Shown here one piece after another: positions 41,779 through 50,792 of a stretch of 64,000 nucleotides of DNA. This DNA is from Dongia_B sp964406155 (GTDB taxonomy: Bacteria > Pseudomonadota > Alphaproteobacteria > Dongiales > Dongiaceae), in NCBI GenBank assembly GCA_964406155.1, contig CAYOQR010000005.1:86502-150501 (forward strand), written 5' to 3'. Positions within the stretch are counted from its first letter, which is position 1; each line of letters begins with the position of its first letter. The translations under genes were made by a program, and so were the position numbers. The notes below the pieces were generated by a model. It saw only the letters and a program-made list of their open reading frames with translations. It was not told where the DNA came from and did no database searches.

Positions 41779-42228
41779 ATGCCGATCGACCCGGAATTCT
41801 ACGATTTCGCCCGGCATGAAATCAGCCGGCGCGGCGACCGGGCCCTGGCTCATGTGAAGGCGCAGCGGGACTATTTCCGCCGGATATTCCCGGATGACAT
41901 GAGCAGCGACGGAGAGACCTTCTGGACTCACCTGATCGCCGCCATCGAGGAAATCGAGCGGGATCATCCGAGCCCCGCCATCCCGGACTGCCTGCTCTGC
42001 GGGGATGCCGCCGAAGAAACCGTCTTCCTGCCCGATGGCGGCCTGCAGCAGCATTGCGCGGAATGCGGCCTGTTCCGGGTCAACGGCCATCTCTGGGCGC
42101 AATGGCAGACGAATCCCGAAGCCTGCCAGATGACCACCGCGCTGCAGGCCTATCTCGCCGACTGTGCGCAGCGGGGCGAAATCCCCGTCCTGTCGGAGAT
42201 CACCCTCGCCCGGATCAATCGCGGCTGA
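41779..42228 (+). CDS. hypothetical protein with a zinc-ribbon-like CxxC pair
   Basis: 149 residues. An N-terminal helical half (FYDFARHEISRRGDRALAHV...IAAIEEIERDHP) is followed by two Cys pairs, CLLCG and HCAECGLF, about 32 residues apart, which would hold one zinc. The C-terminal third is helical. No family is recognised. ATG 41779 follows GAGGGGGATT. It may be an adaptor or nucleic-acid binding protein; nothing in the neighbours supports a specific role. Confidence 0.6.
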   Translation: MPIDPEFYDFARHEISRRGDRALAHVKAQRDYFRRIFPDDMSSDGETFWTHLIAAIEEIERDHPSPAIPDCLLCGDAAEETVFLPDGGLQQHCAECGLFRVNGHLWAQWQTNPEACQMTTALQAYLADCAQRGEIPVLSEITLARINRG

Positions 42229-42438
42229 GCGCCACCGGGGCGTTTTGCAGAGGCATTTTGCAGGGGGCGTTTTCAGGAATCGCCGTCCCTCAGCACAACG
42301 GATAAGATTTTCAAGATGTTAGATTGAAATCCCGAAGATACCGTCGCTTACCGGTGCGCCGAATTTCATCTGACCTGCGCCGGCAAGTATGCTATCGGTC
42401 GAGCACTCGACAATGATCACGGCAGTCCGAAGCCAGCC

Positions 42439-43011
42439 ATGACCGATCCCATCCTGTTCGTTGGCGCGGTTCTCGCGTTGCTCGCAACGCCCGGCCCCAC
42501 CAATACGCTGCTGCTGACATCGGGCGCCACTGCGGGGTCGCGTCCCTGGCGTCTCATTCCGGCGGAAGTCATCGGCTATGTGATCGCCGTTCTGACCATC
42601 GGCTTCATCATCGGCCCGATCGCCGCCAATGTCGCCGCTTTCGGCATCGGGCTGCGCGTGCTCGCCGCCTGCTATCTCATCACCATCGCCATCCGGCTAT
42701 GGCGGCGCGGTGCCGGCGAGATCGGCGGAAGCCGCCTGATCGAGCCCCGGCACGTCTTCTTCACCACCCTGTTCAACCCCAAGGCCCTGCTCTTCGGCCT
42801 CGGCATCGTGCCGATCCACGATCCACATGCGCCGATCTATATGGGTGCCTTCTGCCTCATGGTCGCCAGTGTCGGCGGCGCCTGGATCGGTACCGGCATC
42901 GCCATCCGCAACGGTCTGCTGTCGCGCGGCCGGGCCTCCTATGTGCCGCGTCTGAGTGCCGCCGTGATCGGCGGTTTTGCCGGCTATCTCCTGCTGCGGC
43001 CGTTGATCTAA
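42439..43011 (+). CDS. LysE/RhtB family exporter
   Basis: 190 residues with five to six membrane helices. The family signature ATPGPTNTLLLTSGATAGS near the N-terminus and FFTTLFNPKALLFGL in the middle are conserved in LysE/RhtB amino acid exporters. The substrate is not known. The stop TAA at 43009-43011 abuts a palindromic element. It stands alone, with its own promoter in the 210-bp gap upstream, which holds three GC-rich GCGTTTT or GCATTTT runs but no clear gene. Confidence 0.9.
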   Translation: MTDPILFVGAVLALLATPGPTNTLLLTSGATAGSRPWRLIPAEVIGYVIAVLTIGFIIGPIAANVAAFGIGLRVLAACYLITIAIRLWRRGAGEIGGSRLIEPRHVFFTTLFNPKALLFGLGIVPIHDPHAPIYMGAFCLMVASVGGAWIGTGIAIRNGLLSRGRASYVPRLSAAVIGGFAGYLLLRPLI

Positions 43012-43071
43012 AGCGCATTTCAGCTTTCAGGTGAAATCGCACAGGCAATTCCACCTGACGGCATCCGGCTC
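43009..43071. repeat. palindromic intergenic element, copy 3
   Basis: TAAAGCGCATTTCAG, then TCAGGTGAAAT (43027-43037), a 10-base loop, ATTCCACCTGA (43048-43058) and GGCATCCGGCTC. The left edge provides the LysE stop codon. The stem differs from copy 1 but pairs internally. Confidence 0.8.
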
Positions 43072-43325
43072 CCGCGTCGCCAATCCATCGTCAGCGGCGG
43101 AGATGACGCCGTTGCTCTGTACGGTGCGAAACTCAAGAACGCGTTCGTCCGACGCGGCGGCGGGATAACACCATGAGCAACACGCGCCGCAAATTTCGAT
43201 CAACCCGGACATTCACCAAGCGCATGCTGATTGCCAACAACGCTGCCGCATGGATTGCCGCATTTGGCCCACTGTACGTCGGACAGGTTGGTGCCGGGCA
43301 ACCGGTTACAAACCGCTAAATGTGC

Positions 43326-43386
43326 TAGAGCCGGATGCTCACAAGTGGAATCATTGGGTCGATCTCACTTGTGAGCATCCGGCTCT
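43326..43386. repeat. palindromic intergenic element, copy 4
   Basis: A 20-bp perfect inverted repeat, GAGCCGGATGCTCACAAGTG (43328-43347) and its complement at 43366-43385, with an 18-base loop. Both arms carry the CCGGATGC edge, unlike the asymmetric copies 1 and 6. Confidence 0.9.
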
Positions 43387-43398
43387 CTTTAATAAATG

Positions 43399-43460
43399 AG
43401 AGGGCGACTCAACTTTCAAATTGAAGCAAACATGCTTCAATTTGAAGGCATCGCGCTCTA
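43399..43460. repeat. palindromic intergenic element, copy 5
   Basis: TTCAAATTGAAGC (43415-43427) and GCTTCAATTTGAA (43434-43446), a perfect 13-bp stem around a 6-base loop, flanked by GAGAGGGCGACTC and GCATCGCGCTCTA. It follows copy 4 by 12 bases. The stem is AT-rich but the edges match the family. Confidence 0.85.
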
Positions 43461-43463
43461 GGT

Positions 43464-43704
43464 AGAAACGACAACGTTACGATCGAAGAGTTGGTGTTAG
43501 AACCACACCTTGGCCAGCACAATCGAAAGAGGCTGGAGGAAGAATATCGCAAAGCTCTGCTCGGAAAAGGCGAGGCTTGAGAAAGAACTTGTGGCGGTCT
43601 CCAACAAGTTTTCAGTTGATCCGCCACGGGGCACTGATACATTCGACATTATTCCAATCGCTTTCACTCCTCCCGTGGAGCCAATCTGGCGTAACGACAT
43701 CTGA
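43464..43704 (+). pseudogene. possible decayed gene next to a palindromic element
   Basis: Two overlapping frames read like protein. One (43464-43580) gives RNDNVTIEELVLEPHLGQHN... and ends KALLGKGEA; it has no start because copy 5 lies directly upstream. The other (TTG 43510 to 43704) ends KFSVDPPRGTDTFDIIPIAF... . Joined by a frameshift near 43560-43580 they would make one charged protein tail. The region is lower in GC than its surroundings. No family is recognised and decay is inferred. Confidence 0.35.
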
Positions 43705-43716
43705 TACAATCGACGC

Positions 43717-44124
43717 ATGACCCAAAGAATGAAATCAGCCATGCAAGCAGGCAATGTGAATCTGCCGGAACTCAGTGAGGTTCGGCACATTAACTTTAGC
43801 AAAGAGGCGCTGATTTATGCGCTCAAATCCTATTTGTCGGCCTCGAAGCAAGCATTGCCGTCCGGCCTTATCCAGGGATGTGAAGTTGCCACGACACCGG
43901 ATATTTCCGTCACGTTGGTTATTCTGAATGACTTAACCGGACTGGTGGAAAGAGCCGTCATTCCCGCTGAAACCATCGGCGCCGCGATGATCATCTATTG
44001 CCGAATGGTGGGCGTCCCGCTTCCGCGTACCGCCGAAAAGTCCCTGGTTGCCTCCGGCGACAACCTGGTTCTCACGGTCCATGTGCGTGCCAAACAAACC
44101 AAGCTCTTTGAGATGAAGAGCTGA
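43717..44124 (+). CDS. orphan hypothetical protein
   Basis: 135 residues, no family recognised. It has a helical segment (NFSKEALIYALKSYLSASKQ), a beta-rich middle (GCEVATTPDISVTLVILND) and an ordered C-terminus, so it reads as a real globular protein. The later Mets at codons 6 and 10 are alternative starts; no clear ribosome site precedes any. It is lower in GC than the neighbours and lies between palindromic elements 5 and 6. Confidence 0.5.
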   Translation: MTQRMKSAMQAGNVNLPELSEVRHINFSKEALIYALKSYLSASKQALPSGLIQGCEVATTPDISVTLVILNDLTGLVERAVIPAETIGAAMIIYCRMVGVPLPRTAEKSLVASGDNLVLTVHVRAKQTKLFEMKS

Positions 44125-44225
44125 TAGATGGCACGGCTATCCCCTATTTGGCGGCAAGCGATATCGTTGACCCGAAATGGTTTATCTGCTGGCCGCCTCG
44201 GGAAGGTCCGAGGTGATGCCTCAGG

Positions 44226-44292
44226 TTAGGGCCGGATGCTCACAGGCGGAAGCGTTCGAGCGATTTCACCTGTGAGCTGAATCGCTCTCTAG
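44226..44292. repeat. palindromic intergenic element, copy 6
   Basis: TAGGGCCGGATGCTCACAGG on the left and CCTGTGAGCTGAATCGCTCT, then CTAG, on the right; the order is the reverse of copy 1. The closing TAG at 44290-44292 lies in the frame of the sulfotransferase that follows and blocks any upstream start. Confidence 0.8.
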
Positions 44293-44298
44293 GGGGAG

Positions 44299-45072
44299 AT
44301 TTATCCGATTCGCGACGGCTACATCATCTGCGGCACGCCGAGAACCGGCAGCACTCTGCTTTGCGATTTGCTGGCAGCCACGAAGGTCGCTGGAAACCCG
44401 GATTCATTCTTCATGCGTGACGTCGATCCCCAATGGGCGGAGCAATGGGGGCTGCCAAATCGGGGCAATATGAGCGATGCCGATTATGGCGCGGCATATC
44501 TCAAGGCTGTCATCAACACAGGAAAAAGCGGCACCGGGATTTTCGGCCTCCGTCTCATGCGAGAAAACCTGGAAGATCTGTCCGCCTTGATCGACCCCGT
44601 CTTCCCGCGCCTTCCCTCGGACAAAGCGCGTCTGGAAGCAGCCTTCGGCAACATTCTCTACATTCACCTCGCACGCGAGGATAAGCTGGCGCAGGCCGTT
44701 TCAATGGTCAAGGCGGAGCAGACCGGCCTTTGGCATATCGCCCCCGATGGAACGGAGCTTGAACGGCTCGCCCCACCGAAGGATCCGAAATATGACTTCG
44801 ATCGGATCGCGCGCAAGGTCGCGAAGCTGGAACAATACGATGCCGCCTGGATATCGTGGTTCGACCGGCAGGGTATCGAGCCGCTGCGCATCGGCTATGA
44901 ACACCTTTCGGCCAATCCCGCAGCCGCATTGACGCTCATCTGCGATGCCTTGGGTGTTCCGGCACCCGATCCCGACACTGTCCGGCCCGGCGTCGCGAAA
45001 CTGTCGGATGAGATCAGCGCCGACTGGATGCGTCGGTATCGGCTGGACGTTGGATCTGTAGCTTCCCGCTGA
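44299..45072 (+). CDS. Stf0-like sulfotransferase with no canonical start codon
   Basis: About 257 residues. The frame from 44299 reads IYPIRDGYIICGTPRTGSTL, which contains the GTPRTGST loop that binds the phosphate of PAPS in Stf0-type sulfotransferases. Later motifs are FGLRLMRENL, IHLAREDKLAQAVS and IGYEHLSANPAAAL, and the length is right for the family. Members transfer sulfate to trehalose or other hydroxyls. Between the in-frame TAG at 44290 and the loop there is no ATG, GTG or TTG. The first is TTG 44368, which would remove the loop. Either an ATT start is used (44308 is 9 bases after AGGGGGAG) or the 5' end was lost. Confidence 0.65.
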   Translation: MYPIRDGYIICGTPRTGSTLLCDLLAATKVAGNPDSFFMRDVDPQWAEQWGLPNRGNMSDADYGAAYLKAVINTGKSGTGIFGLRLMRENLEDLSALIDPVFPRLPSDKARLEAAFGNILYIHLAREDKLAQAVSMVKAEQTGLWHIAPDGTELERLAPPKDPKYDFDRIARKVAKLEQYDAAWISWFDRQGIEPLRIGYEHLSANPAAALTLICDALGVPAPDPDTVRPGVAKLSDEISADWMRRYRLDVGSVASR

Positions 45073-45125
45073 TCACCCGAAAGCCGCTTCGACTGCTTAT
45101 GCTTTGCATCACCGCAGTCGCCAAC

Positions 45126-45261
45126 ACCCCTCACGCCGATCTTCTCCCCGCAAGCGGGTAGAGGGAGTTTAAGCACCTATAGTATTCAATAATTACGCAG
45201 GAGAGACGACGGATTCTCCCTCGCCTCGCTTGCGGGGTGAGGGTCGGGGTGAGGGGTCGCA
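45126..45261. repeat. inverted pair of CCCTC...CCCCGCAAGCG repeats
   Basis: CCCCTCACGCCGATCTTCTC then CCCGCAAGCGGG at 45126-45170, and the reverse complement of a related unit at 45216-45261. Each arm also resembles the units at 33280-33325 and 33645-33665. The 315-bp gap 45073-45387 holds these and no gene. Confidence 0.8.
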
Positions 45262-45387
45262 ACATCCGACGGGATGTTTGCAGTTGAATTCCCTCTCGCC
45301 TCCAAAAGCTTCCGATACCCGATATATCAAGCACCTCCATATACCGAGACCCAAATTAAACCGAGCGCCCGTGAGGCTTGAGCTTGA

Positions 45388-45981
45388 TTACAATGCGATC
45401 AGGCGGACGGCACCCAAAAGCCGGCGGTAATCGCTGAACCCGCTTGGCCGATCCTCCTGCCAGCGGGCAGCGGAATTCACCCGGACTTGGGATATCGCAT
45501 CCTCACCGGGCACCGCTGCCAGCAGCGCCTCCCCCTCCTTGCCAAGTGCCGCATAGCGCGCCCGCTCCCAATGCGCATAGCCGCCGGGATGTTTCCGTTC
45601 GAGGCGGAGATGAAAGAGCGACGAGCGGGCGACACGCCGGGGCTTCAAGCCATCAAGCCAGGGCCCGATCCCCGCCCATCTCTTTCGCGCCGTTTCCAGC
45701 AGACGGATGGCTTCGTCCCGCTGGCCATCTCGGAGGATAGCGATCGACAAGTTGGCTTCGCTGGCGGCGCGCCTTGGATCGATAGTTGAAAAAATTTCCG
45801 CCGCGACGGCTGCCGCTTCGCGCCAATAGGCATGCGCCTCCACCGTCGTCGCCAGCCGCAATCCCTCGGCCGACAGCTCTTCCCAGTAAAGTTCCTCGGG
45901 CACCCATCCCGCTTGTTGCAGCAAGTGCGCTTCGGCAATCTCCACAAGATCCGGTGCGAGTTCCGGCGACACCGTCGCCAT
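45388..45981 (-). CDS. TPR-like protein at the end of a Liv-type operon
   Basis: 197 residues of mostly helical sequence resembling tetratricopeptide repeats: EAHAYWREAAAVAAEIFSTI, ASEANLSIAILRDGQRDEAI and the next helix ETARKRWAGIGPW. No signal peptide, so cytoplasmic. It starts one base after the stop of the ATPase gene (TGA G ATG), so translation is coupled. Its role in the transport system is unknown. An upstream in-frame start (46074) would overlap the ATPase coding region and is rejected. Confidence 0.65.
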   Translation of the reverse strand: MATVSPELAPDLVEIAEAHLLQQAGWVPEELYWEELSAEGLRLATTVEAHAYWREAAAVAAEIFSTIDPRRAASEANLSIAILRDGQRDEAIRLLETARKRWAGIGPWLDGLKPRRVARSSLFHLRLERKHPGGYAHWERARYAALGKEGEALLAAVPGEDAISQVRVNSAARWQEDRPSGFSDYRRLLGAVRLIAL

Positions 45982-45982
45982 C

Positions 45983-46679
<697 letters not shown>

Positions 46680-46690
<11 letters not shown>

Positions 46691-47474
46691 GACCGGCCCC
46701 CTTGCGCCGCACCGGCACATCATCCATCGATCCTAGATAAGCGCGGATGACTTCCGGATTCGTCCGCACCTCGTCCGGCGTTCCCTCGGTCAGAAGCTTG
46801 CCGAAATTCATCACCGTGATGCGGTCGCACAACCCCATCACGGCCTGCATGTCATGTTCGACCAGCAGCATGGTGATGCCGTTCTGCTGCAGGCGGCGCA
46901 TCAGATCCATCATATGCAGCGTTTCCTCCGGGTTCATCCCCGTGAAAGGCTCGTCCAGCAGCAGCAGCTTCGGATCGGCCGCGATGGCAACCGCCATGCC
47001 CAGGACCCGTTGCAGGCCATGCGGCAGATTCTTCGCCAGTTCATCGCGCCGAGCCGTCAGGCCGAAGAAATCGAGGATGCCCGCGACCTTGTCCCGCGCC
47101 TCATTCTGCCGATGTCGGTCGAGCCCCAGGAAGGCGGCGAGCGGGCTCAATTCGGCATGCAGATGGCAGCCGACCAGAACATTCTGCTCGATCGACAGGG
47201 GTTGGCAGAGGGTCGTGCCCTGGAATGTCCTGACCAGACCCAGACGGGCGATCTGATGCGTCTTCAGGCCGGAGATATCCTGGCCCCGATAAACCACCTT
47301 GCCGCTGCTCGGCGCATAGAAACCGCTGATCACATTGAAGGTGGTGGTCTTGCCCGCCCCGTTCGGGCCGATCAGGCCATGGATCGTGCCGGGTTCGATC
47401 GTGAAGGAGAGATCGTTGACCGCCATCAATCCCCCGAAACGGCGCGTCAGATTGGTCGTCTCAAGCATGGTCAT
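46680..47474 (-). CDS. livG: Liv-type ABC transporter ATP-binding protein
   Basis: 264 residues. Walker A GPNGAGKTTTFNVISGFY, then PHGLQRVLGMAVAIAADPKL in place of the usual LSGGQ signature as is common in LivG, Walker B LLLLDEPFTGMNPEE and the LLVEHDMQAVMGLCD region. ATG 47474 follows GGAGTGA and gives MTMLETTNLTRRFGGLMAVN. A longer start at 47669 would overlap the permease gene and is rejected. It works as a heterodimer with the LivF protein. Confidence 0.9.
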
Positions 47475-47479
47475 CGCGC

Positions 47480-48478
47480 TCACTCCGTGACGGCGGCCTG
47501 CCGCCGCGACGATTTGCCGGGGAAATGCACCTTCAGCCTGTCGACCAGCGATTCCAGCCCGTTCGGCATGAAAAGGATCGAGAGGATGAGGAGCAATCCG
47601 TAGATCAGCGGCCGCGCCGTATCGACGCCCAATTGCCGCAGCACCAGCTCGTTGATCACGGTCAGGCAAACGAGGCCGAGGAGCGGCCCATAGAAGGTGG
47701 CGGTCCCGCCGACGATGATCCAGACCAGGACATCCACCATCTGCCCGACATCGAACATGTTGGCGTTCACCGAGGAGATGTAATGCCCCATCATCGCCCC
47801 GGCGAGGCCGGCGAAGAAGGAGGCGATCACCAAGGCCAGGCGGCGATAGCGCGTGGCATCGACACCGACCGATTCAGCCAGCTTGTCCTGCCAATGCAGG
47901 GCGTGAAAGGTCAGCCCGATCCGCGATTGCTCGACGCGCCACAGGAGATAGAGGGAAACCGCGACGATCGCCAGGACCACGTAATAATATGTGGTCGCCT
48001 CCCAGAACTGCAGATGGAGGCTGCCGATATCGACCTCGCCCAAGGAGGGAATCGATTTGATGCCTTTCGGCCCGCCGAAGAGATCGCGAAAGCCGATCCA
48101 GCGCCAGGAAAGCCGGATTACCTCGCCCGCCGCGAAAGAGCCGATGAGGAAATAGAAGCCCTTCATGCGGAACAGCGGGTAGCTGAGGATATAGGCGACC
48201 GCCGCCGCGATCAGCGCGCCGCAGGGCATGGCGACGAGGACGGGGAAACCCGCAAGTTTCGCCAACAAAGCACTGCCATAGGCACCGACGCCAACCATCA
48301 CCATATGACCCAGCGACCATTCGCCGGTCAGCGTCAGCAGCCGGTAGCTGGCGACGATCAGTGCGTTGATGATCAGGAAGACCAGCAATTCCCGCTGCTG
48401 CGCCGTGGCCGCCAGTTGCGGCACGGCCAACAGGATCGCCACCAGAATGACAAAGGAGAACTGTACCCGGCGGCTCAT
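47480..48478 (-). CDS. livM: Liv-type ABC permease
   Basis: 332 residues with eight or so helices. The LivM pattern is LLTLTGEWSLGHMVMVGVGAY, LFRMKGFYFLIGSFAAGEV and the later SVGVDATRYRRLALVIASFF and MVDVLVWIIVGGTATFYGPLL. It forms the inner-membrane channel with LivH. Its start overlaps the end of the LivH gene by 4 bases (ATGA). Confidence 0.9.
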   Translation of the reverse strand: MSRRVQFSFVILVAILLAVPQLAATAQQRELLVFLIINALIVASYRLLTLTGEWSLGHMVMVGVGAYGSALLAKLAGFPVLVAMPCGALIAAAVAYILSYPLFRMKGFYFLIGSFAAGEVIRLSWRWIGFRDLFGGPKGIKSIPSLGEVDIGSLHLQFWEATTYYYVVLAIVAVSLYLLWRVEQSRIGLTFHALHWQDKLAESVGVDATRYRRLALVIASFFAGLAGAMMGHYISSVNANMFDVGQMVDVLVWIIVGGTATFYGPLLGLVCLTVINELVLRQLGVDTARPLIYGLLLILSILFMPNGLESLVDRLKVHFPGKSSRRQAAVTE

Positions 48479-49344
48479 GCCCGATCCCTCACACCGAAAA
48501 GGCCGGTCGGCTTGACGATCAAGACCAGCAGCATCAGCAGCAAGCCGACGATGTCGGCGATCACTCCGTCCCAGAAGGTGGTGACGAAGGTATTGACGAA
48601 AGCATAGAGCACGGCCGCCAGCACGGCGCCGCCCAGGGAGCCGATCCCGCCGACGATGATGATGACGAAGGCGGCGACGATGACGCTATGCCCCATCAGC
48701 GGGCTGACCGGCACCAGCGGCGCGGTCAGCGCACCGGCGATCCCGGCGAGGCCCGCACCGATCATCATCGCCAGGCGCGCCGTCTGGTTCTGCGAGATGC
48801 CTTGCAACGCCGCCGCCTCCGGGTCCTGGGCGCAGGCCCGCAAGGCCCAACCGAAACGTGTCTTCTTCAGGAACAGCCACAAAGCCGAGAGCAGTAGGAC
48901 CGTCGCCAGGATGACATAGAGGCGCGGCACGGGCAGCGTCACCCCGTCGATCAGCGTCAGGACTTGCTGCGTCGGCGCATTGACCGGTTTCGACCGCACA
49001 CCGAAGCCCATGGTCGCCGCCGCCTGCAGGCAAAGCAGCAGGCCGATGGAAGCGATCAATCCGCCCAGCGGATTACCGCGCAAGGGACGGAACAAGGCAA
49101 ATTCCATGGCCGCGCCGAGCAATGCCAGCAGGACCAACCCCAACCCGGCCGCGGCGAAGAAATTCATCTGCTCCTGGCTGTAGAAGAAATAGAGCGCATA
49201 GGCGCCCAGCATATAAAGCTCGCCATGGGCAAAATTGATCACGCCCATGACGCCGAAGATCAGCACCAGCCCGACGGCGATCAGCGACAGATAGCTGGCC
49301 GCGTAAAGGGCATTGATGCAGGTTTGCAGAATGAGCTCAAACAC
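48475..49344 (-). CDS. livH: Liv-type ABC permease
   Basis: 289 residues, about eight helices. LivH signatures: GLVLIFGVMGVINFAHGELYMLGAY near the N-terminus (split here at less than a full motif), GWALRACAQDPEAAALQGI and FVIIIVGGIGSLGGAVLAA. It is separated from the binding-protein gene by 140 bp that hold a strong hairpin. The lack of overlap there contrasts with the tight packing of the rest of the operon. Confidence 0.9.
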   Translation of the reverse strand: MFELILQTCINALYAASYLSLIAVGLVLIFGVMGVINFAHGELYMLGAYALYFFYSQEQMNFFAAAGLGLVLLALLGAAMEFALFRPLRGNPLGGLIASIGLLLCLQAAATMGFGVRSKPVNAPTQQVLTLIDGVTLPVPRLYVILATVLLLSALWLFLKKTRFGWALRACAQDPEAAALQGISQNQTARLAMMIGAGLAGIAGALTAPLVPVSPLMGHSVIVAAFVIIIVGGIGSLGGAVLAAVLYAFVNTFVTTFWDGVIADIVGLLLMLLVLIVKPTGLFGVRDRA

Positions 49345-49412
49345 TTGGGGAAGCTCCCGATATCATGGGCCGCGAGATCATGGGCGGCGAAATCACAGGT
49401 GACGGGACATCC

Positions 49413-49450
49413 CGGCGACGGACAAGGCATCCCGCCGATGCCCGTCGCCG
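49413..49450 (-). promoter_or_regulatory. nested intercistronic hairpin between binding protein and permease genes
   Basis: CGGCGACGG pairs with CGTCGCCG and, inside it, GGCATC pairs with GATGCC around a CCGCC loop. The two stems are separated on one side by ACAA. There is no U run. Such hairpins after a binding-protein gene commonly protect its mRNA and reduce downstream expression. Confidence 0.7.
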
Positions 49451-49484
49451 ATACCGCCAAGACATGCAGCAACAACCCGGCCGG

Positions 49485-50792
49485 TCAGCCGCGCTGGTTG
49501 TACATCTCGCCCATGGCCTTGAAGTGCTTGATCATGAGATCGGCATGCTTGTCCCACCAAGCGGGGATCGATTTGAATTCCTTGATCACCGCCTTGCCGT
49601 TCTCGATGACGACTACCGGCCAGTTGCCGACCAGGGCATTGTCGATCCCGAAGAGATCCTTGCCCCACCAGCGCGCTTCACCGAAGGCATGCGGGCCCTT
49701 GCCATCATCCTTCATGGCTTTCAAGACGTCCTGCGGTTCGACCGAGCCAGCTTTCTCGGCAGCGGCCTTCCACAATTGCATGATCGAGGCATATTCCCAG
49801 GAGACGGCCCCCCATTCATCCGGCCAGCGCTTGCGATACTCGGCGTAGAACTCGTTCGCCTTGGGGAAATTGATATCCGGCGATTCCAGCTTCGGATCGT
49901 CGAAATCGGGAAACTGGAAGATCATGCCTTCCAGGAACTCCTTCGAGGTCTTCGCCAGGATTCGGTCGTAGAAATCGGCGGTGCAGGAAATGATCTGCCC
50001 CTTATAGCCCTGCAGGAAGGCCTGCTCGCAGAGCGGATGCACGTAATCCGTATAGGCCGTATCCAGGCACAGGATGTCCGGTTTCGCCGACAGCAGCTTG
50101 GTCATGATCGGCGCGAAATCCGTGGTGGATATTTCGAAGAACAACGGCTCCGCCGCCATTTCGATGCCGGCCGCTTCGAAGGCCGCGAGATAGGTGGCGA
50201 CCGAGGGGCGCCCCAGGGCATCGTCCTGGGCGCAGATCACCGCCCGCTTCAGATTGGGCTTGTTCTCGGCCAGCCATTGCACGCCGGTCACGTTATAGAT
50301 CGGATGCACCTCGCAAGGTGCGATCAGGTTGACCGTCTGAGGCGACAGATCCGAGGGCAGCAGCGTCGAGACCAGCATGCCGGTACGGTTGGAAATATCG
50401 ACCACCGGCGGCATGTCATCGCCGCCCAGCATCATGATGAATTTCACGCCATCATCTTCGATCAGCTTCTGTGCGCCGGCCTTGGATTTCTCCGCCGCAG
50501 CCTCGTCGTCATAGGACACGAACTCGACCTGATAACTCTCGCCGCCGATCTTGATGCCGCCGGCCTTATTCACCCATTCGGCCCAGATCTGGCAACCATA
50601 GAGACCCGGCAATCCCCAGGCCGCCACATCGCCGGTCAAAGGCGCGAGGAAGCCGATCTTCACCGTTTTCGCAGCGGCCTGTGCCGAGCGCCATGTCGTG
50701 CCGGTCGCAGCCGCATTCGCAAGAGCAAAGCCAGCCGCCCCCTGCAAGAAGCGACGGCGGTTTAAACGGTCACGCAATGCACTGATCGACAT
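49485..50792 (-). CDS. Liv-type substrate-binding protein with Tat signal
   Basis: 435 residues. The N-terminus has the twin-arginine pattern RLNRRRFLQGAAGFALANAA and a cleavage region near AQA. The mature domain is a type I periplasmic binding protein of the LivJ/amide-urea class: VKIGFLAPLTGDVAAWGLPG, FIMMLGGDDMPPVVDISNRT and AWEY-like WGAVSWEYASIMQLW. The ligand cannot be named. ATG 50792 follows GGGGAGGA at 5 bases. The longer start at 50810 lacks support. First gene of the leftward operon. Confidence 0.85.
   Translation of the reverse strand: MSISALRDRLNRRRFLQGAAGFALANAAATGTTWRSAQAAAKTVKIGFLAPLTGDVAAWGLPGLYGCQIWAEWVNKAGGIKIGGESYQVEFVSYDDEAAAEKSKAGAQKLIEDDGVKFIMMLGGDDMPPVVDISNRTGMLVSTLLPSDLSPQTVNLIAPCEVHPIYNVTGVQWLAENKPNLKRAVICAQDDALGRPSVATYLAAFEAAGIEMAAEPLFFEISTTDFAPIMTKLLSAKPDILCLDTAYTDYVHPLCEQAFLQGYKGQIISCTADFYDRILAKTSKEFLEGMIFQFPDFDDPKLESPDINFPKANEFYAEYRKRWPDEWGAVSWEYASIMQLWKAAAEKAGSVEPQDVLKAMKDDGKGPHAFGEARWWGKDLFGIDNALVGNWPVVVIENGKAVIKEFKSIPAWWDKHADLMIKHFKAMGEMYNQRG

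Noticed and set aside
43497..43802. 101-codon open frame on the minus strand
   Set aside because: Opposes the protein-like plus-strand frames; no motif or ribosome site.
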